This document shows positions 1 through 5,952 of a stretch of DNA of 8,334 nucleotides, piece after piece. Numbering within the stretch: the first letter of the stretch is position 1; every line of letters starts with the position of its first letter. Origin of the DNA: Erysipelotrichaceae bacterium (GTDB taxonomy: Bacteria > Bacillota_I > Bacilli_A > Erysipelotrichales > Coprobacillaceae); the NCBI GenBank assembly GCA_021200395.1, contig JAJQGQ010000237.1:1-8334 (forward strand). The letters are read 5' to 3'. The notes beneath the pieces were generated by a model. That model did not search any database. It was not told where the DNA came from and was given only the letters and a program-made list of their open reading frames with translations. A program made the translations under genes and the position numbers.

Positions 1-1
1 A

Positions 2-283
2 TATAATGGAACAGATACAGATTTAGTCATTCCTCAAACTATTGATGATTTAGAAGTGACATCAATAGATGAAAAAGCGTTTTTAAATTGCCAGCAACTC
101 GAATCTATTGTTATTCCTTATGGAGTTAAAAGTATTGGATGCTTAGCATTTTCTGGATGTATTCATTTAAAAGAAATAGTGTTGCCTGATAGTCTGGAAT
201 ATATTTATGAAAATACTTTTAGGAATTGCACATCTTTGGATATGACAATATTAGATGGAATTGAAATCATTAAAGATGATTGA
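2..283 (+). CDS. BspA-type leucine-rich repeat protein, 3' fragment
   Basis: This is the C-terminal end of a gene that begins before the window: the frame is open from base 2, and the GTG at 56 is an internal valine codon, not a start. The 93 visible residues carry repeats of about 23 residues in the BspA / Treponema pallidum style (LRR_5), with cores such as SIDEKAFLNCQQLESIVIP, then SIGCLAFSGCIHLKEIVLP and YENTFRNCTSLD. The pattern I-x-x-x-A/T-F-x-x-C-x-x-L-x-x-I-x-I/L-P is typical. Such proteins are usually surface-exposed or secreted and mediate binding, but no signal or anchor is visible in this part. The gene ends with TGA and is followed by its own terminator, so it is transcriptionally separate from the operon downstream. 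The family call is firm; the ligand and the full architecture cannot be judged. Confidence 0.85.
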   Translation, partial: YNGTDTDLVIPQTIDDLEVTSIDEKAFLNCQQLESIVIPYGVKSIGCLAFSGCIHLKEIVLPDSLEYIYENTFRNCTSLDMTILDGIEIIKDD

Positions 284-349
284 ACTATAACTTTTCATTT
301 CTTATTGATAATATTGCTTCTAAGCATTCTTAATAAATTATTTACAGAC

Positions 350-380
350 AGCTGGATGTTTTCCAGCTTTTTTATTTTAT
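350..380 (+). terminator. Rho-independent terminator of the LRR gene
   Basis: A perfect 7-bp stem, AGCTGGA (350-356) with TCCAGCT (362-368), encloses a 5-base loop and runs straight into a T-rich tract (TTTTTTATTTTAT). It lies 66 bases after the LRR stop codon and points the same way, so it should end that transcript and insulate the operon that follows. Confidence 0.88.
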
Positions 381-559
381 TAAATAACCACCATACCCTA
401 TTCTATTGATTTAGCAGTATTTTCCGTCTCTTGGTTTTTGAAGGTCTACATTGATTTTTTATGATAGCCAAAATATCTTTATTTTATTTAACCTAAAGCT
501 GAAAAGTTACAGATAAAAAAGGGTTATTATTTTTTTGATGATATTAAAAGTGAAAGTTC
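381..559. other. Non-coding spacer, no gene seen
   Basis: All frames on both strands are broken by frequent stops, and no ribosome binding site with a usable start is present. Read on the - strand, about 400-460 gives a short peptide-like string (VDLQKPRDGKYC) flanked by stops. It could be an eroded gene remnant, but I cannot assign it. The block ATTCTATTGATTTA at 400-413 recurs with one mismatch at 560-573, just before the operon promoter. No tRNA, riboswitch or CRISPR structure was recognised. Confidence 0.55.
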
Positions 560-584
560 ATTCTATTAATTTATTCCATAGAAT
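560..584. repeat. Inverted repeat upstream of the -35 box, possible operator
   Basis: ATTCTAT (560-566) and ATAGAAT (578-584) form a perfect 7-bp inverted repeat with 11 bases between the arms, so the arm centres are 18 bases apart, close to two helical turns. It ends three bases before the -35 element of the operon promoter. This position and size suit a dimeric regulator binding site. In AT-rich DNA such repeats also arise by chance, and no regulator gene lies in the window, so the role is inferred. Confidence 0.35.
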
Positions 585-587
585 TGA

Positions 588-617
588 TTGAGGATAAAAA
601 ATTGTATTTAGTATAAT
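588..617 (+). promoter_or_regulatory. Sigma-A-type promoter of the eight-gene operon
   Basis: TTGAGG at 588-593 (matching TTGACA in the first four bases) and a perfect TATAAT at 612-617 are separated by 18 bases. Transcription would start near 623-625, giving a leader of about 20 bases before the first gene, just enough to hold its ribosome binding site GAGGAGG (631-637). There is no room for a riboswitch or leader attenuator, so any control probably acts at initiation. Confidence 0.75.
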
Positions 618-644
618 GAACTTACTCATAGAGGAGGTATAAAT

Positions 645-1265
645 ATGGCTAAATTTATCAAAAAAAATTTAACTTGTGGAGCTTGTGGTCATCATATAAA
701 GATAGATGTTTTGGCATCTCAACACGTGTCAAAAGTAGCATTGGATGGAAATTTAAATAACGCTACTCAATATAAAACTATACAAGTGTGCCCTGTTTGT
801 GGACATGTGGCTTTAAATATTGAAGAACCTGTTAAACAGGTTTCTTTAATACAAACAAAAAGTGATATTAACTATTTTCTAAAAGGTGCAGAAACATATG
901 TTCTTAATGGTAATGATGTTTTGGCCAGTTATATGTATCGTTTGGCAAGCTGGAAAGCAAGAGGAAGTCATGATGATTTATGGGTTGAATACAAGAAAAA
1001 ATCTATTAAATATTTAGAGAAATATATAGATTCATTAAATGCTTTTAATGAAGGAAATATTCCATATATATTGATATTAATAGATTGTTTTAGAATGGTG
1101 GGTGAATTTGATAAGGCTAAGGAATTGTGTGATGATTTTTTAAAGATTCTATCTCAATTTAAAAATAAACAATTAATTAATTATTACACTAAAGCTGTTC
1201 ATTTAGAACTTCAATATATAGAAAATCTAGATGTATCTGAACACTACAATAGTGAGGTACATTAA
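645..1265 (+). CDS. Gene A: zinc-ribbon and helical-repeat protein, DUF2225-like
   Basis: A 206-residue soluble protein. Two pairs of cysteines, C11-x-x-C14 and C49-x-x-C52 (CGACG and CPVCG), form a probable four-cysteine zinc ribbon. From about residue 70 to 195 the chain is helical with TPR-like character (YMYRLASWKARG, then KYLEKYIDS, then FDKAKELCDDFLK). This order, a zinc ribbon followed by TPR-like helices with a short tyrosine/tryptophan-containing stretch, matches the general plan of DUF2225 proteins, whose function is unknown. The start has an ideal GAGGAGG site 7 bases upstream and is the first gene after the promoter. Gene B starts one base after its stop. A zinc ribbon plus protein-binding helices suits an adaptor or sensor role, but that is inference. 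The zinc site is a stronger call than the family name. Confidence 0.8.
   Translation: MAKFIKKNLTCGACGHHIKIDVLASQHVSKVALDGNLNNATQYKTIQVCPVCGHVALNIEEPVKQVSLIQTKSDINYFLKGAETYVLNGNDVLASYMYRLASWKARGSHDDLWVEYKKKSIKYLEKYIDSLNAFNEGNIPYILILIDCFRMVGEFDKAKELCDDFLKILSQFKNKQLINYYTKAVHLELQYIENLDVSEHYNSEVH
1252..1257 (+). promoter_or_regulatory. Ribosome binding site that fixes the start of gene B
   Basis: GTGAGG lies within the last codons of gene A, 9 bases before ATG 1267. The frame is also open from an earlier ATG at 1231, but that one has no purine-rich site ahead of it and would overlap gene A by 35 bases. The 1267 start is therefore preferred. Confidence 0.7.
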
Positions 1266-1266
1266 G

Positions 1267-2271
1267 ATGAGTTCTATTAGTGATAAACCTGTCAACAATG
1301 AAGAAAACGAGAAAATTGACTTTTCTAAGATGTCTAAAGATGAGCTGTTAGATCAATTTAAAAGTGAAAACTTTAGTCAATTAAAAACAGATGAAGAAAA
1401 ATTAGATTTATTGCAGGAAGTTGAAAATAGAAATGCCCAGTTAAATGGGAGAGAACCAGCTACTGTTGTACAAACAAACGATCCATCTTTACTTGGTGGT
1501 TATAGTGCTTCAGGACATACAATCTATATCAATATCAATGATAATTCTTATGAAAATCTTGATTCAATTATTCATGAAGGAGAACATGCAAATAACGCTT
1601 ATTCTACAACAAATGCTTCTCATATCTCTGTTGATGATAAAAATCTCATTAGTTTAGAACACTATCAAAGTGTTGATCCAAGCCAATCACATTATGGATA
1701 TTATCAGCAAGCTAATAATCAAGATCTATACAATATCTATTCCAGTGAATTAAATTCTAATAATCGTGCTTTTACAACTTTAGCAAATGAAGCTGATCGT
1801 TATGGAACTGATCCTAACTATGTAGCTTATTTACAAGGTAGAAATGACCATTATAATACAGTTGCTGATGAATTAAGTACTATGTCTAATGATAAAAAAG
1901 CTGCTTATTTAGAAACAGCTAAAGTTAATTATGAAAGAGGTCTACTAACCCAAGCACAATATAACTCTATAGAAAAAAGTATTAGTAGTAAAGAATATAC
2001 TGATTCATTTGAAAAAACAGCATTAGATAATCATAATCTATTAAATAACATGGTTATTGATGAAGAAAATCATACATTAATATCATTGAATAATAATGAG
2101 GAGAATACAAATATGAATGAAGAAGTTAACGAAATAAATGAAGAAGAAGATTACACTGATGAAGTTGATACTAGTAATTTTACAAATGAAATAGATAATA
2201 CAGATGAACAATCTGTAGATTTGGATAATGATAACGATGATGATAATGACGATGGTAATGATTTAGAATAA
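1267..2271 (+). CDS. Gene B: putative zinc metallopeptidase (HEGEH) with acidic tail
   Basis: A 334-residue protein with no signal peptide or membrane helix. The segment YININDNSYENLDSIIHEGE, continuing into HANN, places HEGEH at residues 103-107 after a beta strand, the usual setting of an HExxH zinc-protease helix. The two histidines would bind zinc and E104 would act as the general base. A third ligand may be a glutamate in SSELNSNNRAF (about residues 157-167), the position expected in a gluzincin-like fold, but this is not certain. The middle is helical. Residues from about 270 to the end form a very acidic, low-complexity tail ending DNDNDDDNDDGNDLE. I do not recognise a named family. 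The protein could be a housekeeping protease for the system, an effector, or an inactive binding module. Gene C follows after 13 bases with its own AAGGAG. Confidence 0.72.
   Translation: MSSISDKPVNNEENEKIDFSKMSKDELLDQFKSENFSQLKTDEEKLDLLQEVENRNAQLNGREPATVVQTNDPSLLGGYSASGHTIYININDNSYENLDSIIHEGEHANNAYSTTNASHISVDDKNLISLEHYQSVDPSQSHYGYYQQANNQDLYNIYSSELNSNNRAFTTLANEADRYGTDPNYVAYLQGRNDHYNTVADELSTMSNDKKAAYLETAKVNYERGLLTQAQYNSIEKSISSKEYTDSFEKTALDNHNLLNNMVIDEENHTLISLNNNEENTNMNEEVNEINEEEDYTDEVDTSNFTNEIDNTDEQSVDLDNDNDDDNDDGNDLE
2098..2271 (+). other. Possible internal in-frame start giving a 52-residue acidic peptide
   Basis: Inside gene B, GAGGAG (2098-2103) lies 9 bases before an in-frame ATG at 2113 (codon 283). 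Initiation there would yield only the acidic tail: 52 residues, of which 24 are aspartate or glutamate and none lysine or arginine. GAG GAG also simply encodes Glu-Glu in a glutamate-rich region, so the site may be accidental. Confidence 0.25.
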
Positions 2272-2284
2272 AGGAGAAAAACAA

Positions 2285-3637
2285 ATGGTAAGAGGCTTAA
2301 AGAAATCAGCAATTGCTGGAACAATGGTAAAGGAAAATGAGAATCCTTCTTCATATCTTAATGATCATGTTATTAGTTTTCCGTATAAACAAAATAATAT
2401 ATATTTTAATAGAAGTCTCTTATCAACACATTTATTACTTATAGGAGCTATTGGGACAGGTAAAACAAATGTTATTCATAAAGTGATGAAAGATATTCAA
2501 CATTTAGATAATCGTTCCTTTGCGATGATATTTGATACCAAAGGAGATTTTTATCGCTATTATGATAGTAGTAAAGATATTCTTATATCAACGGGCAAGA
2601 AATATCGTTTTGATACTAATTATTATAATATCTTTAAAGAAATAAGAGCATACTCAGATGATAAAGAAGAACAAAGAACTTTTATAAGAGAAATTGCCAA
2701 ATCTTATTTTGCAGATCGCAGAAATGAAAGTCAGCCATTCTTCTCTAATGCTGCAGAACAGCTATTTGCGAATATACTTATTGGTTTTAATGAAGGTTTA
2801 TTTGAGATAGATAATCACTCATATAAAACCAAAAATGATATCTTTGATATATCTAAAAAGAAAGAATTATCTAATGAAATTATTTGGAATTTCTTTCAAA
2901 ATTATAGTGATGAACAAATTGCTGGAATACTTAGAAAACATCATTTTCGTAATACTGAATCAGCAGTTGGAGATGCTTCTAGTAGACAAGCATTAGGAGT
3001 GTTTGGTGAATTAAGATCAATGATTCAAGATTATTTTCCTGATGCTTTTCATTATAGTGATACGCGTAAAGATGTTTCGATTATAGAAACAGTAAGAAAA
3101 AAGAATGGAGTCAAGATATTTATTGAATATGATCTAACAAAAGGTCAAATATTGAGTCCTGTTTATTCTTTATTGTTTGATTTAGCTTTAAAAGAAGCTT
3201 TAGGTAGAAGTAAGAGTGAAGGAGATTGTTATTTTATTATTGATGAATTAAAATTATTACCAAAGTTGAATCATTTAGAAGATGGTTTAAATTATGGACG
3301 TTCTTTAGGGGTGAAATGTCTTTGTGGTATTCAAAATATTCATCAGATTAAAGAAACTTATGGTGAAGATGGGGCAAAGTCATTATTAAGTGGATTTATG
3401 AATATATTTAATTTTTATGTATTAGATTATGAAACACGTCATTATATAATTGATAATCTAGGGACTAATTATCTTGATTACTATTATTATACAGAAAAAG
3501 AAAAGCCTGTGAACATTCAAAAGGAGGGTCATATTGTCGAGGATGATGATATTCTTTCACTAAATAGAGGACAGGCTATTGTTAAGATAAACGGATTGAA
3601 TCCATTTATTTATCAATTTGGAAAATATGATGATTAA
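2285..3637 (+). CDS. Gene C: VirD4/TraG-type coupling ATPase, soluble form
   Basis: A 450-residue P-loop ATPase of the HerA/FtsK superfamily, closest in pattern to T4SS coupling proteins. Visible motifs in order: Walker A GAIGTGKT (54-61); the strand IFDTKGDFYRYY (82-93), matching the coupling-protein D-P/T-K-G-E/D signature; a helical insertion (about 115-260) where the all-alpha domain sits; Walker B CYFIIDEL (315-322, D320/E321); and GRSLGVKCLCGIQNIHQI (338-355), holding the conserved R-x-x-G and the glutamine sensor (Q350), followed by an ETYG-like element. Family members normally begin with two membrane helices; here only about 45 soluble residues precede Walker A. The start at 2285 has AAGGAG 8 bases upstream. 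A hexameric motor moving DNA or protein is the family expectation. There is no relaxase or VirB4 here, so the substrate is open. Confidence 0.9.
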   Translation: MVRGLKKSAIAGTMVKENENPSSYLNDHVISFPYKQNNIYFNRSLLSTHLLLIGAIGTGKTNVIHKVMKDIQHLDNRSFAMIFDTKGDFYRYYDSSKDILISTGKKYRFDTNYYNIFKEIRAYSDDKEEQRTFIREIAKSYFADRRNESQPFFSNAAEQLFANILIGFNEGLFEIDNHSYKTKNDIFDISKKKELSNEIIWNFFQNYSDEQIAGILRKHHFRNTESAVGDASSRQALGVFGELRSMIQDYFPDAFHYSDTRKDVSIIETVRKKNGVKIFIEYDLTKGQILSPVYSLLFDLALKEALGRSKSEGDCYFIIDELKLLPKLNHLEDGLNYGRSLGVKCLCGIQNIHQIKETYGEDGAKSLLSGFMNIFNFYVLDYETRHYIIDNLGTNYLDYYYYTEKEKPVNIQKEGHIVEDDDILSLNRGQAIVKINGLNPFIYQFGKYDD

Positions 3638-3650
3638 GGGGGATTAAAAA

Positions 3651-4865
3651 ATGGACGCCAAGTTTGATGGTAGAGTTGATTATAAAAAGTTTTTATTGAA
3701 TGATTTTTATAATGCACATCGAGGTAATATATATGTATTTGGTGGTGAGGATATTAGATATCGATCTAGACTTTTAGGAAAACATATTGCGACTATGTAT
3801 CAAAACTATATGCCTACTATCGTATTTTTTAGTGCACCTTATAATAGTGGTGAATATCGTGAAATATATGCAGTTATTTCACATTTGAAAAATCAGCTAC
3901 ATGATCATCAAAATCGTCTCATTTATATTGATAAAAAATATCCTTATTATCATCCGTTACTAAATATAGATGCAAAACACGTCATTAAAGTCATAGATAA
4001 TCAAGATATGATGCTACATGATGAATCAGCATATTTAGATGCTTTAATCACTCTTATGAAAGCTGATCATATTCCTATCAAACTTCATTCTATATTAGAA
4101 TATATGAATCATGATTTAAGTCAACTCATAGCCAGATGCGATCAACTGATACAAACAAGTACAAACACATTATTAAAAAGCGACTTAAAAAACGCCAAAA
4201 ATCTATTTGAAGAAGAACAAATCTCTAATCTATCTACTGCAACACCAAGAAAATTATTAAAAGATTTACAAACTTCAATCACTGATATCAACCATAAAAA
4301 TTGTTGTTATAGTATTACAAACGCAATCAAAAACAATCAAATTCTTTGCATTAATCTAGCTGGAGATGCTCAAAGACTATTACCTTATTTCCAAGCAGAA
4401 TTGCGAAATATTGCTTCTCAATATCATATTATACTTTTTGATGTGAATTGCTCAGTCAATGAAGAATTTGAAACAGAAATGGTTAATACAGATTTATTAT
4501 CAATTTATTCTAAAAATTTCAATCGCGATTTTAATAGTGAATATCGAGATGCTTTGCTTGGCAAACAAAATGTGACTTTGTTGTTTAAGATGCCTTCTGG
4601 TAGTGCTTCACCAATTGTTGATTATTATGGTGATCATGATTATACATATACGTTAGAGAATTATGGTAAAAGTCATGGAATCTTTGATTTCTTGCATTTG
4701 CATGATAACCGTCATGCTGGTTATCATCAGCAACAACAAACAGTCAATCGTTTATCAGGGAATCATGTTTCAAGTTTACAAGATAATTTTGAATGTTTTG
4801 AAATTCATGACAATGATATTATTTATCATATGAATGTAAGTTATGCAGATATGATGAGTGAATAA
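3651..4865 (+). CDS. Gene D: degenerate coupling-ATPase-like protein (pseudo-ATPase)
   Basis: A 404-residue protein with no known-family signature, but its layout mirrors gene C. GNIYVFGGEDIRYRSRLLGK (25-44) sits where C has its P-loop, yet has no GxxxxGK[ST]. A helical middle follows (about 120-225). NNQILCINLAGDAQ (228-241) parallels the strand KIFIEYDLTKGQ of C, and QYHIILFDVNCS (257-268) parallels Walker B, keeping D264 but with valine in place of the catalytic glutamate. The protein therefore probably keeps the fold but cannot hydrolyse ATP. The C-terminal part is histidine-rich (H342, H349, H351, H355, H359, H372). A GGGGG ribosome site lies 8 bases before the ATG. It is likely a structural partner of C. 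The alignment was made by eye and needs structure prediction to confirm. Confidence 0.65.
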   Translation: MDAKFDGRVDYKKFLLNDFYNAHRGNIYVFGGEDIRYRSRLLGKHIATMYQNYMPTIVFFSAPYNSGEYREIYAVISHLKNQLHDHQNRLIYIDKKYPYYHPLLNIDAKHVIKVIDNQDMMLHDESAYLDALITLMKADHIPIKLHSILEYMNHDLSQLIARCDQLIQTSTNTLLKSDLKNAKNLFEEEQISNLSTATPRKLLKDLQTSITDINHKNCCYSITNAIKNNQILCINLAGDAQRLLPYFQAELRNIASQYHIILFDVNCSVNEEFETEMVNTDLLSIYSKNFNRDFNSEYRDALLGKQNVTLLFKMPSGSASPIVDYYGDHDYTYTLENYGKSHGIFDFLHLHDNRHAGYHQQQQTVNRLSGNHVSSLQDNFECFEIHDNDIIYHMNVSYADMMSE

Positions 4866-4870
4866 GGGAG
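4864..4870 (+). promoter_or_regulatory. Ribosome binding site that fixes the start of gene E
   Basis: AAGGGAG directly follows the gene D stop and sits 8 bases before ATG 4879. An in-frame GTG at 4858 would add seven residues, but it lies upstream of this site and lacks one of its own, so 4879 is chosen. Confidence 0.75.
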
Positions 4871-4878
4871 ATGAAAGT

Positions 4879-5346
4879 ATGCCAGTGAGTTTAGATAAAA
4901 TGGATAAAATGCTTGCGGATTTTATTGATAGTCAAAATAAAGAGGAAAAGAAAACCGAGCAAACCGAAGAAACAAAACAAACCATTAAAACCAAAAAGCA
5001 AACACACACAAAAACACAATCAACTCATCAACTTATATATAAAGATCCTCAAAACAATCAAGTAAAACCAATTTATCAAACAACGGCTATTTCAAGTATT
5101 CCTTTAGAAAAAAATCAAACGAGTCTTAACACAAAACATACGATAAGTGTTCTATCACAAACAATGATGAGAATACCTTGGGGATGGGTTATTATAGGAA
5201 GTATTGTTATATTGATTATCTTTAATTTAGATTTTATCTTTAGTCTGATAGCTACTTTAGTTGGTGGTGTTATAGGTATTATTATTAATATCTTTATATT
5301 TTATATTATTTTTAGAGCTATTGTGTATTTTATAAGAGGTTATTAA
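4879..5346 (+). CDS. Gene E: small membrane protein, two C-terminal helices
   Basis: A 155-residue protein. Residues 1-20 (MDKMLADFIDSQN) look like a short amphipathic helix. Residues 21-98 are polar and probably disordered, rich in K, T, Q and N. After RIPWGWV the rest is strongly hydrophobic: one helix at about 102-118 and a long hydrophobic stretch at about 119-150, broken by N116/D118 and by GG at 129-130, most simply read as a two-helix hairpin. It ends in a short basic FIRGY tail. The long tail before the first helix is probably cytoplasmic. No family is recognised. Since genes C and D lack membrane segments, E is the only visible membrane anchor of the operon and may tether the ATPases. 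Gene F starts immediately after its stop codon. Confidence 0.75.
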   Translation: MPVSLDKMDKMLADFIDSQNKEEKKTEQTEETKQTIKTKKQTHTKTQSTHQLIYKDPQNNQVKPIYQTTAISSIPLEKNQTSLNTKHTISVLSQTMMRIPWGWVIIGSIVILIIFNLDFIFSLIATLVGGVIGIIINIFIFYIIFRAIVYFIRGY

Positions 5347-5952
5347 ATGAAATTAAGGTTAGCACATTATCAAGATTCTTCTCACGTATTAGGACCTTAT
5401 TTGAGAAGTATTATATGGGTACAAGGATGTTTAAAAAACTGTCCTGGCTGTATTGCTGAAGAATCTCATGATTTAAACGGTAGAGAAGAAGATATGTCCA
5501 CAATTATAAAGAGGATAAAAGCTTATCCTGAAAATGAAGGTATTACTATATCTGGTGGAGAACCTTTTTTACAGGCACAAGCTTTATGTGAATTGGTACA
5601 AGAAGTTAAAAAAGATAATAAAGGTGTTATTGTTTATAGTGGTTATACTTATCAGGAATTAAAGCATATGAATGATCCATATGTTGAGAGTTTATTAAGT
5701 ATGATAGATTTATTGATTGATGGACCCTATATACAATCATTAGACATGGGTGAAGCAGGAAGAGGTTCAAGTAATCAAAACTTTATTTATTTAACAGATA
5801 GATATAAAGATAGTACATATTATCAACAAGAACGTCAATCCGTCATATATACAGATGGACATAAATATATTCTTGAAGGTATTCCAACAACAGAAGTGAA
5901 ATTATTATTTGAAGCTATTACAGGAGGAAAAAGACAATGGAAAAAAACATAA
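5347..5952 (+). CDS. Gene F: NrdG-like radical SAM activating-enzyme homologue
   Basis: A 201-residue radical SAM protein. C28-x3-C32-x2-C35 (CLKNCPGC) would bind the [4Fe-4S] cluster, and ISGGEPF (68-74) is the SAM-binding GGE motif. DLLIDGPY (121-128) and GRGSSNQ (138-144) match the characteristic late motifs of anaerobic ribonucleotide reductase activators (NrdG). The core is the size of NrdG (about 155-175 residues), with some 30 extra residues at the C-terminus. NrdG generates a glycyl radical on NrdD, but no NrdD or other glycyl-radical protein (RVxGY-type loop) is encoded in this window, so the partner is unknown and I do not assign the symbol nrdG. ATG follows the gene E stop directly (TAAATG) with AGAGG 7 bases upstream, and the 3' end overlaps gene G by 16 bases, so translation is probably coupled. 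Confidence 0.88.
   Translation: MKLRLAHYQDSSHVLGPYLRSIIWVQGCLKNCPGCIAEESHDLNGREEDMSTIIKRIKAYPENEGITISGGEPFLQAQALCELVQEVKKDNKGVIVYSGYTYQELKHMNDPYVESLLSMIDLLIDGPYIQSLDMGEAGRGSSNQNFIYLTDRYKDSTYYQQERQSVIYTDGHKYILEGIPTTEVKLLFEAITGGKRQWKKT

Noticed and set aside
381..480. Possible transposase remnant on the - strand upstream of the operon.
   Set aside because: The only peptide-like stretch is about a dozen residues between stops, with no inverted repeats or recognisable motif; too little to call.
489..536. Possible second terminator or attenuator (TAACC pairing with GGTTA before a T-run).
   Set aside because: Only five base pairs with a 28-base loop, and it lies upstream of the operon promoter.
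1231..1266. Earlier ATG start for gene B overlapping gene A.
   Set aside because: There is no ribosome binding site ahead of it, while ATG 1267 has GTGAGG at proper spacing.
1445..1657. Overlapping + strand reading frame of 70 codons inside gene B.
   Set aside because: It lies wholly within gene B in another frame, has no ribosome site and encodes a low-complexity Ile/Leu/Met-rich chain.
2151..2354. Reverse-strand reading frame opposite the acidic tail.
   Set aside because: Its Ser/Leu-rich product is the antisense image of GAT/GAA codons, with no independent support.
2285..3637. Reading gene C as proof of a conjugative element.
   Set aside because: No relaxase, VirB4, pilus, integrase or replication gene is visible, and the membrane domain of the coupling protein is missing.
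5347..5952. Viperin-type antiviral radical SAM enzyme.
   Set aside because: The short length and the DLLIDGPY and GSSNQ motifs match the NrdG group, not viperins.
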